Source: Natrinema amylolyticum
Lineage (GTDB): Archaea; Halobacteriota; Halobacteria; Halobacteriales; Natrialbaceae
Length of the DNA stretch: 64,000 nucleotides
Direction of reading: 5' to 3'
NCBI RefSeq assembly: GCF_020515625.1
Contig: NZ_JAIWPJ010000004.1
Span: 186,001-250,000 of the forward strand
Shown here: piece after piece, positions 20,555-29,810 of the stretch
How positions within the stretch are numbered: position 1 is the first letter of the stretch
Layout: the number at the start of each line of letters is the position of its first letter
Position numbers and translations under genes: made by a program
The notes under the pieces: generated by a model
The model's input: the letters and a program-made list of their open reading frames with translations, nothing else
What the model was told of the DNA's origin: nothing
Database searches by the model: none

Positions 20555-22330
20555 TCAGTTCGTCGAAATACGCCCTCTCATCAACGCGTACGGGCCCGGA
20601 TTCGGACGGTCCATCCGGAACTCGTCCTCGCTCGGGAAGTCGAAGTTCTCCACGTCACCGGCGAAGCCGCGGTTCTCCTGCAAGTGAATGATCGCGGGCA
20701 GGTCGAAGTTGACCCACTGAACGAGCGTTCGCGTGATCTCGATCGTTTCCTCCTCGGAGGACGCCGCCTCGAGGTCGACCATGAGCTGTGCCGGATTGAT
20801 CTCGACGCCGTTGTTCCCGATCTCCCTTGCGCCGACTTCCTCGGGGATCTCGAGCGAGAACGGTACGCCGGTCGGGCCGGTGTCGCTATCGCTGTTGACG
20901 TCGCCGGCGAGGAGGCCGTAGAAGTTGTTCGAGAAGTACGCCATGGGATGCCAGTACGGGAGGGCGACGTGCCACATCCAGGCGATGTCGAACTCCCACT
21001 CCTGGACCCGCGAGTAGTAATCCTGCCCGACGGCCTCCATCTCCGCGTTCAGCCCGAACTCGTTGAGGTGGTCGGTGAAGACTTTCGTCGGCTGGGACTG
21101 CGAAACGGCGGACTGCGTGATGACAGTGAAGTCAGTCGTGTTGCCGTCGGGACTGACCCATTCACCGTCTTCCCTCGAGTAGCCGGCGTCTTCCATATGG
21201 GCGATCGCCGCCTCCTCGTCGGCCTCGACGGGGTAGTTGATGAGCTGGTCGACGAAGTCCTCGCCGAGGTACTGATCTTCGATGGTCTCCCGGATCCCCG
21301 TCTGGACCTCCGTCGCGCTCGCGAGCATTCCCGTCTGCGTCGCGGCGTCGATGATCGAGGGGATATCGATCGCGGAGATAATTGCCCGGCGAACCGATCG
21401 GTTCGCGAGGTGCTCGTTGTTCCAGTTCAACATGTACTTCTGACAGTTGTAGTGACTCAGTTCGTAGATGTTCTCGATGTTGTCCGGGTATTCCGGCCGC
21501 TGACTCTCGGTGATGTACTGAGTCATGTCGAGCTCGTTGCTCTTCTCGAGTTGCTCGACCTGCGTCCCCGATTCGACGTTCGGAAGGACCCGAATCTGCT
21601 CAATATCCGTCTCGTCCGCCCACGGATGGTCCTCCCATTTGGTCGCCAGCGTCTCGGAGGAGTTGAAGTCCTCGATGCGGAACAGCGAGCTTCCGTATCC
21701 CTCCTCAACGAACTCCTCGGTGTCGATCGTCATCTGGAGGAGATCCTCGGTGACCGCCTGACGGCCGCTTTCTCCGCCCGCATCCTCGTAGCGCTCGTAG
21801 TACTCTCGGAAGACCGATTTCGGGGCGGTCGTCCCGCCGCCCGCGTTCGATCTCGCGATGACCGGCGAAACCTCGTCCTTGTATATTCGCTTGACGGTGT
21901 AGTCGTCGACCAGTTCGTGACCTTCGAACGGCGAGGCCTCTGGGTTCTGGTAGCGCCAGATCTCGGCCGAGATCAAGTAGTCTTCGGCGGTGATGTCGTT
22001 TCCGTTCCAGTAACTCCACTGGTCCGAGAACTCGATCGTGACCTCGTTGCCGTCGACACTGACATTCTCGAAGAAATCCGTGGACACCGTTCCGTCGGAA
22101 TGCGTCACGAGCGTTTCCTGGAGCCAGTAGATACTGTACGTCTGAGCGTAGTTCGACGCGTTCCACGGATTGAACTGGACTTCCGTCGGCGGGCGACCGC
22201 CTTCGAACGCCGTGACGAACTCCGTATTGTTGTCGCTGCCACCGACACACCCAGCGAGCGTCGCGGCAAGCGTCCCAGCGCTGGCCCCGACAAAGTTACG
22301 TCTGCTTAAATGACTGTGGTCATTGATCAT
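20555..22330 (-). CDS. Family 5 extracellular solute-binding lipoprotein
   Basis: The 591-residue protein starts with a twin-arginine signal (SRRNFVGASAGTLAATLAGC) ending in a lipobox, so it should be exported folded and lipid-anchored. The mature part is a family 5 (peptide/nickel/oligosaccharide) binding protein. It captures the ligand for the ABC importer encoded downstream. ATG at 22330 is favoured over 22360 because a TATA-like element (22359-22368) lies about 33 bases before it, and because the signal then has a usual length. Ligand unknown; the flanking glycosidases suggest an oligosaccharide. It is the first and promoter-proximal gene of the operon. Confidence 0.9.
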   Translation of the reverse strand: MINDHSHLSRRNFVGASAGTLAATLAGCVGGSDNNTEFVTAFEGGRPPTEVQFNPWNASNYAQTYSIYWLQETLVTHSDGTVSTDFFENVSVDGNEVTIEFSDQWSYWNGNDITAEDYLISAEIWRYQNPEASPFEGHELVDDYTVKRIYKDEVSPVIARSNAGGGTTAPKSVFREYYERYEDAGGESGRQAVTEDLLQMTIDTEEFVEEGYGSSLFRIEDFNSSETLATKWEDHPWADETDIEQIRVLPNVESGTQVEQLEKSNELDMTQYITESQRPEYPDNIENIYELSHYNCQKYMLNWNNEHLANRSVRRAIISAIDIPSIIDAATQTGMLASATEVQTGIRETIEDQYLGEDFVDQLINYPVEADEEAAIAHMEDAGYSREDGEWVSPDGNTTDFTVITQSAVSQSQPTKVFTDHLNEFGLNAEMEAVGQDYYSRVQEWEFDIAWMWHVALPYWHPMAYFSNNFYGLLAGDVNSDSDTGPTGVPFSLEIPEEVGAREIGNNGVEINPAQLMVDLEAASSEEETIEITRTLVQWVNFDLPAIIHLQENRGFAGDVENFDFPSEDEFRMDRPNPGPYALMRGRISTN

Positions 22331-22358
22331 CTTTCCCACGAGGTATCGGTTAGCATGC

Positions 22359-22368
22359 ATACTTATGT
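22359..22368 (-). promoter_or_regulatory. TATA element for the family 5 ABC operon
   Basis: ACATAAGTAT on the minus strand lies about 33 bases upstream of the ATG at 22330. It argues against the upstream in-frame ATG at 22360. Prediction only. Confidence 0.45.
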
Positions 22369-22544
22369 AACTTTTGGTAAGATACCATGGGTGTTATAAC
22401 ACACAGTAGGAGACCAGTTGCCAAGCCATTCCGACGGGTCGAGCGGACGGGCGACCGACAGTACGTCGTGCCAATTTCACCGCACGAGTTCATCCCAGCG
22501 TACGCCGTCTCGTCGCAGGACGCGCCCAAGATGACCGCCGACGA

Positions 22545-22769
22545 TCAGTCGCTTCGGCGCCCACAAACGACCATCATCCCGAACGAGAGCGATCCGATCA
22601 CGAGGAACGTGACGATCTGTAGCACCGTGATAACGTACGTGCTGGTTCCCCTCTCGATGGCCGTTAGCGCCGCCCCGAGTACGAGTAACGACAGCGCCGA
22701 AACCATAAACAGGAGGCGGAAGTGGTGTCGGAACCGACAGAGCACGTCGACAAACGTCTCTTCTGGCAT
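22545..22769 (-). CDS. Small two-helix membrane protein of unknown function
   Basis: A 74-residue protein with a basic and aromatic N-terminus (RFRHHFRLLF) followed by two hydrophobic segments, about residues 19-38 and 45-68, and a short polar tail (CGRRSD). No domain is recognised. It is divergent from the GH42 gene and oriented like the ABC operon but 185 bases upstream of its promoter, so it is probably separate. No clear TATA element was found at the usual spacing. The composition and membrane segments support a real gene, with moderate confidence. Confidence 0.6.
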   Translation of the reverse strand: MPEETFVDVLCRFRHHFRLLFMVSALSLLVLGAALTAIERGTSTYVITVLQIVTFLVIGSLSFGMMVVCGRRSD

Positions 22770-23155
22770 CTCGTTCGTAGTTCTCGCTCATCCATCACAA
22801 AGGTTACTGTGGGACCCCCGTGGGGGCTATCGCCCGTGCGGCCGGGACGTGAGACGTCTCGACGGTATCGCGTTGCGAATGGCAGCATCGAAGTCAGAGT
22901 CAGTCGGCCCGCTCGGAGGATCGGCGATGATGGATCGGAGACGGCCGGACCACTATCGACGGTCCGCTGGAAGACCGGTATCAACGGTGCCGCTTGAAGA
23001 CCAGTACCGACGGACCGCCGCTAGAAAAACGGTATCCGACGCCACAGACGACATCCGGATTTCCGCGGCCGCGGCCGAATGGAACGCTGACGAGACGAGT
23101 CCCCCCGAAACTGGTACATGATAACATTTACAAAGACTGACGTGAACACTAATCC
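22770..23155. other. Intergenic region upstream of the GH42 gene
   Basis: No gene is supported here. The last 35 bases hold an AT-rich CATTTACA (about 23125-23132) about 28 bases before the GH42 ATG, a probable TATA element. Two imperfect copies of a segment containing CGGTATC...GACCG occur near 22975-23030. I see no other structure. Confidence 0.4.
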
Positions 23156-25165
23156 ATGTCAATAGGGGTATGTTACTTCCCGGAGCACTGGCCGCGCGAA
23201 CAGTGGGAGACGGACGTTCGGCAGATGGCCGACGCAGGTATCGAGTACGTACGCGTGGCCGAGTTCTCGTGGCGCGTGCTCGAGCCGGCACGCGGCGAGT
23301 TCGACTTCGAGTGGCTCGACGAGATCGTCGCCCTGATCGGCGAGAACGGGATGCAGGCCGTTCTGTGTACGCCGACGGCGGCACCGCCGCGGTGGCTCGT
23401 CGAGGAACGGCCCGAGATCCGCCAGCGGGACCGCGACGGGACCGTCAGGGACGTCGGGAGCCGACGCCACTACTGTTTCAACTCCGCGGCCTATCGCGAG
23501 GAGACCGAGCGCATCGTCCGGGCGATGGCGGGCCGCTATGCCGACGATCCGCGCGTCGTCGGCTGGCAGACCGACAACGAGTACGGCTGTCACGGCACGA
23601 CGCGCTGTTACTGCGACGACTGCGCCGCCGCGTTCCGGGACTGGGTCCGCGAGGAGTACGGGACCGTCGACGCGCTCAACGAGGCGTGGGGGACGACCTT
23701 CTGGAGTCAGCAGTACGACGACCTCGAGCAGGTCGACGTCCCGCGTCCGACGCCCGCGCAGGATCACCCGTCGATGATGCTCGATTTCGCCCGGTTCTCG
23801 AGCGACAGCGTCGTCGAGTACAACCGGCTGCAGGCGGACCTGCTTCGCGAGGCGAACGATGAGTGGTTCGTCACGCACAACTTCATGAACCTATTCGAGT
23901 CGGTGGACACCTACGACTTCGACGGCGACCTCGATCTGATTTCGTGGGACTCGTACCCGACGGGTCACGTCCAGCAGGCCGGCGGCGAGACGACGACCGA
24001 CGAACTGCGCGCGGGGAACCCAGATCTGCTCTCGTTCAACCACGACCTCTACCGGAGCGTGCTCGACCGACCGTTCTGGGTGATGGAACAGCAGCCGGGC
24101 GACGTCAACTGGCCGCCCCACTCCACGCAGCCCGCGGAGGGGGCGATGCGCCTGTGGGCACACCACGCGACCGCCCACGGCGCCGACGCCGTCGTCTACT
24201 TCCGCTGGCGGCGCTGCCTCGAGGGCCAGGAGCAGTACCACGCCGGCCTCCGCAAGCAGGACGGGTCGCCGGATCGGGGGTATCGCGACGCGACGCGGGC
24301 CGCCGAGGAGCTGTTCGACGTCGACGACGTCGACGCGCCCGTCGCTCTCCTTCACGACTACGAGAACGCGTGGGCGCTCGGCGAACAGTCCCACGCGCCC
24401 GATTTCGACTACTGGCAGCTGTTGCAGTCGTTCTACGCGGCGCTCCGAGCGCGCGGCGTGCAGGTCGACATCGTGCATCCCGAGAGCGATCTCGACTCGT
24501 ACGACGCGGTCGTCGCGCCGACGCTCCACCTGGTGACCGAATCGCTGGCCGATCAGTTGACCGCGTACGTCGAGTCCGGCGGCGAACTGCTGCTCGGCCC
24601 GCGGACGGGCGTCAAAGACGAGTCCAATAAACTCCGACCCGAACCCCAGCCCGGTCCGCTGTCTGATCTCGTCGGCGCGAGAATCGATCAGCACGAGACG
24701 CTTCCGGCGCAGTTCGATCCGGCCGTCGTCCGACCCGACGAAACGGACACTGATTACGCGTTCCGGACGTGGGCCGAGTGGCTCGACGCTGATGCGGCCG
24801 AACCGGTGCTCGAGTACGCGGGCGACGATATCGAAGCCGGCCGAACGGCGGCCGTTCGAAACGCGGTCGGTGACGGCCGCGTCGTCTACTGCGGCGTCTG
24901 GCCCGAGGCCGAGCTCGCGACCGAACTCGTCGGATCCCTCCTCGACCGCGCCGGCGTCCGCCGTGCGGAGCCGCTCCCCGAGGGCGTTCGCGTCGCCTGC
25001 CGTGACGGCCACACGTGGGTGATGAACTTCAGAAGCGAGCCGGTCGCGGTGACGGTCGAGGAGGAGACGTCGTGGCGGCTGGGCGGCTCGGAGATCGATC
25101 CGTTCGACGTCGCGATCGCCGAGACCGACGTTGTCGATGGCCTTTCAGCCCGGATTCTGACGTAA
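23156..25165 (+). CDS. bgaH: Beta-galactosidase, glycoside hydrolase family 42
   Basis: The 669-residue enzyme is very close to the haloarchaeal GH42 beta-galactosidase BgaH. The N-terminal TIM barrel has acid/base Glu142 in the DNEYG motif and nucleophile Glu311 in FWVMEQQPG, positions nearly identical to those in other GH42 enzymes. A cysteine cluster (GCHGTTRCYCDDC, about 145-157) forms the zinc site. A trimerisation alpha/beta domain (about 395-600) and a small beta domain complete it. No signal peptide, so it is cytoplasmic. With the GH2 enzyme it would release galactose, which fits the galactonate dehydratase gene downstream on the same strand. A TATA element lies about 28 bases before the ATG. 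Confidence 0.96.
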   Translation: MSIGVCYFPEHWPREQWETDVRQMADAGIEYVRVAEFSWRVLEPARGEFDFEWLDEIVALIGENGMQAVLCTPTAAPPRWLVEERPEIRQRDRDGTVRDVGSRRHYCFNSAAYREETERIVRAMAGRYADDPRVVGWQTDNEYGCHGTTRCYCDDCAAAFRDWVREEYGTVDALNEAWGTTFWSQQYDDLEQVDVPRPTPAQDHPSMMLDFARFSSDSVVEYNRLQADLLREANDEWFVTHNFMNLFESVDTYDFDGDLDLISWDSYPTGHVQQAGGETTTDELRAGNPDLLSFNHDLYRSVLDRPFWVMEQQPGDVNWPPHSTQPAEGAMRLWAHHATAHGADAVVYFRWRRCLEGQEQYHAGLRKQDGSPDRGYRDATRAAEELFDVDDVDAPVALLHDYENAWALGEQSHAPDFDYWQLLQSFYAALRARGVQVDIVHPESDLDSYDAVVAPTLHLVTESLADQLTAYVESGGELLLGPRTGVKDESNKLRPEPQPGPLSDLVGARIDQHETLPAQFDPAVVRPDETDTDYAFRTWAEWLDADAAEPVLEYAGDDIEAGRTAAVRNAVGDGRVVYCGVWPEAELATELVGSLLDRAGVRRAEPLPEGVRVACRDGHTWVMNFRSEPVAVTVEEETSWRLGGSEIDPFDVAIAETDVVDGLSARILT

Positions 25166-25486
25166 CGGTGAGACGATAGTCGGACCGAGAGACGGTCGAC
25201 CCGATCGATGCCATCCGCGCGGAAGCGACCTCGAGAAACGGATCGCCGGACCGAATCGATTTCGATTTTTCCGCCTCCGATCGCAACGGACGCCGTCTGT
25301 CCGGTGATGTCGGACAATATCTCGATTCGAATCGCAATTCTCCTCGAAGGGCGTCCCAACGCGGCCTCGACGGAGAGCCAGCGACACCGACGACCCAGCG
25401 GAGGTCGACTCGACGGCATCGGCCGACGTGGGGCCCTGAAGTGCTCCGAAACGACTAAACGAAAGTCGCTCGGAGTGAGAACACAG
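25166..25486. other. Intergenic region between the GH42 and galactonate dehydratase genes
   Basis: The reading frame of the downstream gene stays open through this stretch, but its translation has no similarity to galactonate dehydratase. A GACTAAACG TATA-like element (about 25453-25461) about 30 bases before the ATG at 25487 supports an independent promoter and the shorter protein. Confidence 0.45.
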
Positions 25487-26641
25487 ATGACCGAAATCGT
25501 CGACTACGAACTGTTCGCGGTGCCGCCCCGATGGCTGTTCCTCCGTCTCGAGACGGACGACGGAACGGTCGGCTGGGGCGAGCCGATCGTGGAGGGGCGT
25601 GCGAAGACCGTTCGAACCGCGGTGGAGGAGCTCATGGACAACTACCTGCTGGGGGAGGATCCGACCCGGATCGAGGATCACTGGCAGACGATGTACCGCG
25701 GCGGCTTCTATCGAGGCGGCCCCGTGTTGATGAGCGCGATCGCAGGCATCGATCAGGCCCTGTGGGATATCAAGGGCAAGCGACTGGGCGTCCCGGTCCA
25801 CGAACTCCTCGGCGGGCCGGTCCGGGATCGGATCCGAGTCTATCAGTGGATCGGCGGTGACCGCCCCGCCGACGTGGCCGAACAGGCCCGAAAGCAGGTC
25901 GAGGCGGGCTTTACGGCGCTCAAGATGAACGCGACGGAAGAGGTCGAGCGCGTCGACGATCCCGCGACGATCGAGGCCGCCGTCACTCGGCTCCGCGAGG
26001 TCCGCGAGGCGGTCGGCGACGACGTCGACATCGGCGTCGACTTCCACGGTCGCGTGTCGAAACCGATGGCGAAGCGGCTCGTCAAAGAGCTGGAACCGCA
26101 CGAACCGATGTTCGTCGAGGAGCCGGTCCTGCCGGAACACAACGATGCGCTGCCGGCGATCGCGTCCCACACCACGACTCCGATCGCCACGGGCGAACGG
26201 ATGTTCTCCCGGTGGGACTTCAAGGAGGTCTTCGAGAGCGGGGCGGTCGACGTGATCCAGCCGGACCTCAGCCACGCCGGCGGAATCACCGAGGTCGCGA
26301 AGATCGCCTCGATGGCCGAAGCGTACGACGTGGCGATGGCTCCCCACTGCCCCCTCGGACCGCTTGCGCTCGCGTCCTGTCTCCAGGTCGACGCCTGCTC
26401 GCACAACGCGCTCATTCAGGAACAGAGCCTCAACATCCACTACAACGAGACCAGCGACGTACTCGAGTACCTGGCCGATCCGTCCGTGTTCGACTACGAG
26501 GACGGCTACGTCGAGATCCCGGACGAGCCGGGCCTCGGCGTCGAGATCGACGAGGATCACGTCCGAAGCCAGGCCGAACTCGAGCACGACTGGCACAACC
26601 CCGTCTGGCGACACGACGACGGCAGCGTCGCCGAGTGGTAA
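25487..26641 (+). CDS. dgoD: D-galactonate dehydratase (enolase superfamily)
   Basis: The 384-residue protein follows the E. coli DgoD sequence almost end to end: PPRWLFLRLETDDG near the start, FYRGGPVLMSAIAGIDQALW, GVDFHGRVSKPMAK with the metal ligand Asp, FVEEPVLPEHN with Glu, GERMFSRWDF with Glu, and the catalytic His in MAPHCPLGP. It dehydrates D-galactonate to 2-keto-3-deoxy-D-galactonate in the oxidative galactose pathway. The ATG at 25487 gives the DgoD N-terminus and sits behind a TATA-like element. Placed after the GH42 gene, it links galactoside cleavage to galactose catabolism. Galactose dehydrogenase, KDGal kinase and a dedicated aldolase are not evident nearby, although the KDPG aldolase at 14172-14810 may act on the phosphorylated product. 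Confidence 0.95.
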   Translation: MTEIVDYELFAVPPRWLFLRLETDDGTVGWGEPIVEGRAKTVRTAVEELMDNYLLGEDPTRIEDHWQTMYRGGFYRGGPVLMSAIAGIDQALWDIKGKRLGVPVHELLGGPVRDRIRVYQWIGGDRPADVAEQARKQVEAGFTALKMNATEEVERVDDPATIEAAVTRLREVREAVGDDVDIGVDFHGRVSKPMAKRLVKELEPHEPMFVEEPVLPEHNDALPAIASHTTTPIATGERMFSRWDFKEVFESGAVDVIQPDLSHAGGITEVAKIASMAEAYDVAMAPHCPLGPLALASCLQVDACSHNALIQEQSLNIHYNETSDVLEYLADPSVFDYEDGYVEIPDEPGLGVEIDEDHVRSQAELEHDWHNPVWRHDDGSVAEW

Positions 26642-26756
26642 CCTGACTCTCGGAGCGACTCCGCTGTAAGTCGACCACCACTCAGACTCCGACGCCGGTT
26701 CGAGGGGAACACGTCACTACCCGTACTGATTTAGCCGTTCTGCAAGAAGAACGAGT

Positions 26757-27492
26757 ATGAGTCGAAGTACCAGTGCTACCGTCCGCGTCGGCGTTCGAAC
26801 GCGGTCTCTCTCGGACCGGAGATTGCGATACATGCGTCAGCTCGGTGCGACCGATATCTTCGTCGATCACGCCGATACGGAGGAGGAACCCGACGAATTC
26901 AACGATCGCGATGTAAGCGATACGATCGCAGTCGATCCGAACCAGATCCCGTCAGTCTCGGAACTCACGGCCGCTTGAGATCGTGCTGCCGGTCGCAGAG
27001 AAGGCCGGCGTCGACCTCGCACTCCACCCGGTCGACCCTCCGAGTCTCGAGTCGCTCGGGGGCATTCCGCGTCTGTTCCGGAGCGTCGAGAACTTCGAGA
27101 AGGCCATGGAGCTCGTTCCGAGCGACAATCACGGGTTGAAGCTCTGTCTCGGCTGTTTCTCACAGATGGGCGAGGACGTGACCGAGGTCATCCGCCGCTT
27201 CGGCGAGCGTGACCAGATCGGTTTCGTTCACTTCCGTGACGTCGTCGGAACGGTACCGAAGTTTCACGAGACGTTCGTCGATACGGGGAACTTCGACACC
27301 GCAGAGGCAGTCAGAACGCTCCACGACGTCGGGTACGAGGGGACGGTCATTCCCAACCACGTGCCGAAGATGGAAGGTGACGACGATTGGCGGCATCGAT
27401 CGCGAGGGTTCACCGTCGGCTACCTTCGCGGCGTCATCGATACGGTGCGGTCGGAATCGACGCGGACGACGCGAGTGACGGAGACCGAATAG
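26757..27492 (+). pseudogene. uxuA: Mannonate dehydratase pseudogene (internal out-of-frame deletion)
   Basis: The first 73 codons (to a TGA at 26976-26978) give an N-terminus of haloarchaeal mannonate dehydratase type (VGVRTRSLSDRRLRYMRQLG). Right after the stop another frame continues with its C-terminal half: LPVAEKAGVDLALHPVDPP, LCLGCFSQMGED, IGFVHFRDVVG, and NHVPKMEGDDDW near the end. About 100 residues between, carrying part of the barrel and metal site, are missing, and the junction is out of frame. The enzyme would convert D-mannonate to 2-keto-3-deoxygluconate in glucuronate catabolism. A TATA-like GATTTAGCC lies upstream near 26728. The deletion is too large for a sequencing slip. 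Confidence 0.85.
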
Positions 27493-27696
27493 GCCGGTCC
27501 TCCGATACTGCCGGTTCGAAGCGACCGTCGCTTCTTCCTCGAAGCGGTCGAAACCCGATCCCTTCCGCAGAAGAAGATCGGAGTCCCGTCCTCGTCACCG
27601 TCGAGCGCCCGCTGGGAGAGCAGCGACGATCGGCGCGGCGAGGTCGTCTCTGTGACGCAGAACGGTTCTCACCCGGATGGTGAGCGGCGTGACCGG

Positions 27697-28773
27697 TTAC
27701 GACCCGTCGGCGAACTGCGACGCGGCGAGGAGGAAGAATCCCTGCCCGTACGACGTCGACGTCAGCGGTGCGCCCGGGCCGCCCGGCGGACCGGCGACCC
27801 GGCGGACAGCGCCCTCGTCGTCGACGAGACCGATCGCGACTTCCATCGCGTCTCGCGCCGCCCGCTCGTATTTCTCGTCCTCGACGATACCCAGTTCGAG
27901 GGCGCGCTTGAACGCGTAGGTGTACATGAGCGTGCCCGAACTCTCGAGGGGCGTGTGGGGGTCGTCGACGATGTTGTACCACATCCCGCTGTCGTCCTGA
28001 CGTTCGACGACCGCCGAGGAAACGTCGCGGAAGATTTCGATCAGTTCGTCGCGGTCGGGATGGTCGTCGGGAAGGTACTCCAGGACGTCCACGATTGCCG
28101 CCTGAATCCAGCCGTTCCCGCGGGCCCAGAAGGTGCTCTGCGGGTAGCTGTTGGGCTGTTCGTGCCAGATGTGACGGAACAGTCCCGTGTGTAGGTCCTG
28201 AAGGTGTTTCGCGTGGACGATGATTTGCTTGGCAGCTTCGTCGAACGCCTCGGGCTCGTCGGCGGCCGCTCCGTACCGCGCGAAGAACGGACACATCATA
28301 TAGACCGAGTCGATCCAGAGGCCCTTCACGCCGGACAGCTCCGGAACGTGGTGGGGGATACCGCCGTCCTCGGTCCGTTCGACCGACTGGAGATTGTCGT
28401 ACTCGCCGCGGGCGGCCTCGAGGTACCGCTCCTCACCGGTTCGGCGATAGAAGTCGAGGACGCCGTGGCCGATCGAGGTCGTGTTGTTCGTGTTCATCGC
28501 CTTCCGCTCATCGATCTCCCAGTGGGCGTCGTACTCCTTGCCGTGCTGAAAGACCTCAATCGGGTAGCTCGGGCCGTAGGAGAGTTGCCCGTTGCTGTCC
28601 TGGGTCTCGACCGCACGGTCGACGAGCGCCCGTGCGGCCTCGGTGCAGTCGTCGCGGTCGGCGGCGAGCAGGCCGTTTATCGCGACGCCTTTCTGCCAGA
28701 CCTCGTTTTCCATGTCCTTGTCGATAGTATACGCTGCGACAGCCGCGATCGTCTCTTCGAGGGACGGTATCAT
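27697..28773 (-). CDS. Glycoside hydrolase family 105 unsaturated rhamnogalacturonyl hydrolase
   Basis: The 358-residue protein is an (alpha/alpha)6-barrel of the YteR/GH105 type, which removes unsaturated galacturonic acid from rhamnogalacturonan oligosaccharides made by PL-family lyases. Typical motifs are WQKGVAINGLL near residue 25, GVKGLWIDSVYMMCPF with the active-site Asp (about 155-170), FWARGNGWIQAA (about 225) and ESSGTLMYTYAFKRA near the C-terminal third. No signal peptide. The frame stays open upstream to 29202, but that part has no family similarity. The ATG at 28773 has a TATA-like element (28803-28814, CTGATAAATCTT on the plus strand) at the right distance. Confidence 0.93.
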   Translation of the reverse strand: MIPSLEETIAAVAAYTIDKDMENEVWQKGVAINGLLAADRDDCTEAARALVDRAVETQDSNGQLSYGPSYPIEVFQHGKEYDAHWEIDERKAMNTNNTTSIGHGVLDFYRRTGEERYLEAARGEYDNLQSVERTEDGGIPHHVPELSGVKGLWIDSVYMMCPFFARYGAAADEPEAFDEAAKQIIVHAKHLQDLHTGLFRHIWHEQPNSYPQSTFWARGNGWIQAAIVDVLEYLPDDHPDRDELIEIFRDVSSAVVERQDDSGMWYNIVDDPHTPLESSGTLMYTYAFKRALELGIVEDEKYERAARDAMEVAIGLVDDEGAVRRVAGPPGGPGAPLTSTSYGQGFFLLAASQFADGS

Positions 28774-28802
28774 AGTGACGATAGCTAAATCTCCGCGGGA
28801 TC

Positions 28803-28814
28803 GCTGATAAATCT
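28803..28814 (-). promoter_or_regulatory. TATA element for the GH105 gene
   Basis: AAGATTTATCAG on the minus strand lies about 33 bases before the ATG at 28773 and supports that start. Prediction only. Confidence 0.45.
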
Positions 28815-29317
28815 TCCTGACGGGACGGACGCGGCTGTCCTTGCAGCTCCAGACTGACGGTGGTACGGCCGACCGCGCGTCCGTCCCGATCGGATCGGTC
28901 TCGAATGTCCGACGCCACCGGAAAGGGCCGAACGGGGACTCGAACGAGTGATAGTCGAATTCCCGAACGGATCCCGAACACTCTCCGACAAACGGTTGTA
29001 CGGATCCGTCCGGCAAAGCCGGAAATATAGCTAGGGCTTCTGAACAGACGTCGCTTCCGATTACAACCATACGTTCGTAAATGTCGCACGGGATTCCGAG
29101 ACGAAGGGCCGGCAATCCGAGCAGGAACGGAGCGAGAACGCTCGAGAGCCGAATAGAATAGCTTTCCGGCGATACCGGATGGAGTGTGCGGGGGATTGGC
29201 ACGAATGGGGTCGCCGAGAGGGACGACCGATCGGACAGCGTGGCGCTACTGGCCCTCGGCGACGATCAAAAGGAGTCGAATACTCGGGCGGCGATCGACC
29301 GCGTCGCGGTACGCCCG
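28815..29317. other. Intergenic region upstream of the GH105 gene
   Basis: About 500 bases between the GH105 promoter and the mutarotase stop codon. Frames stay open here on the minus strand but show no recognisable protein. A short palindromic core TACGTTCGTAA occurs at 29070-29080 and recurs at 15392-15402. No other structure is apparent. Confidence 0.35.
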
Positions 29318-29623
29318 TTAGATCATTCGGTAGACTTCGTCCATCCACTGATCGGAGTCGTCCTCGACGACGATTCCGTCCATCTCCTCGGCCCACCGAG
29401 CCTGCGCATCGCTCGTGTCCATTACCTCTTGGATCGCTTCCGGATCGTCGAGCTCTAAGAACCCAAAGACGTGGCCATCCGACTCGAACACGCTATAGGT
29501 CTCGAGGCCGGCATCGGACTCGAGATAGGCCTCCTCGAGCCACTCGGGAACGTTCTCGTGTGCGTCGCGGTACGCCTCGCGCTGTCCGTCGGCGATCTCC
29601 AGATGGAACGCAATCCGTGCCAT
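29318..29623 (-). CDS. rhaM: L-rhamnose mutarotase
   Basis: The 101-residue protein matches the RhaM family in length and sequence: AFHLEIADGQREAYRDAH at the start with the active-site His, a central YSVFESDGHVFGFLELDD, and a C-terminal WMDEVYRMI with the conserved Trp. It interconverts alpha- and beta-L-rhamnopyranose and so feeds the dehydrogenase that starts oxidative rhamnose breakdown. The ATG at 29623 was preferred to 29683 because it gives the standard N-terminus and lies 25-35 bases after a TATA element (29648-29658). It stands between the GH105 and oxidoreductase genes, transcribed in the same direction. Confidence 0.93.
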   Translation of the reverse strand: MARIAFHLEIADGQREAYRDAHENVPEWLEEAYLESDAGLETYSVFESDGHVFGFLELDDPEAIQEVMDTSDAQARWAEEMDGIVVEDDSDQWMDEVYRMI

Positions 29624-29647
29624 ACGAGAGACGAATCGAACGGCAGT

Positions 29648-29658
29648 CCTATAGCTAT
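29648..29658 (-). promoter_or_regulatory. TATA element for rhaM
   Basis: An ATAGCTATAGG stretch on the minus strand lies about 30 bases upstream of the ATG at 29623. Prediction only. Confidence 0.45.
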
Positions 29659-29810
29659 TCCCCTGTGTCCGCCCGGTGGTCACTCGAGTCGGTTCCGGTC
29701 GACGGCCGTGCCGTCGCGACTCTCCGATCGACGTCTCTCGGCCCGGACGGAGAACAGTAAAGCGAAGCGGGAGCCGAAAAACGCGACGATGATCGGTGGC
29801 AACGAACGCG

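Noticed and set aside
20525-22309. Plus-strand frame opposite the family 5 binding-protein gene
   Set aside because: Antisense shadow of a recognised Tat lipoprotein gene.
22387-23121. Plus-strand frame of 244 codons between the ABC operon and the GH42 gene
   Set aside because: It is opposite the small membrane protein gene, low in hydrophobic core residues, and matches no family. The membrane protein on the other strand is more credible.
25145-26614. Minus-strand frame opposite galactonate dehydratase
   Set aside because: Shadow of dgoD; composition is not protein-like.
29070-29080. Core TACGTTCGTAA shared with 15392-15402
   Set aside because: An 11-base palindromic match between two places is weak; neither copy lies at a promoter I can define.
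28774-29202. N-terminal extension of the GH105 frame up to 29202
   Set aside because: The extension has no GH105 similarity, and a TATA element supports the ATG at 28773.
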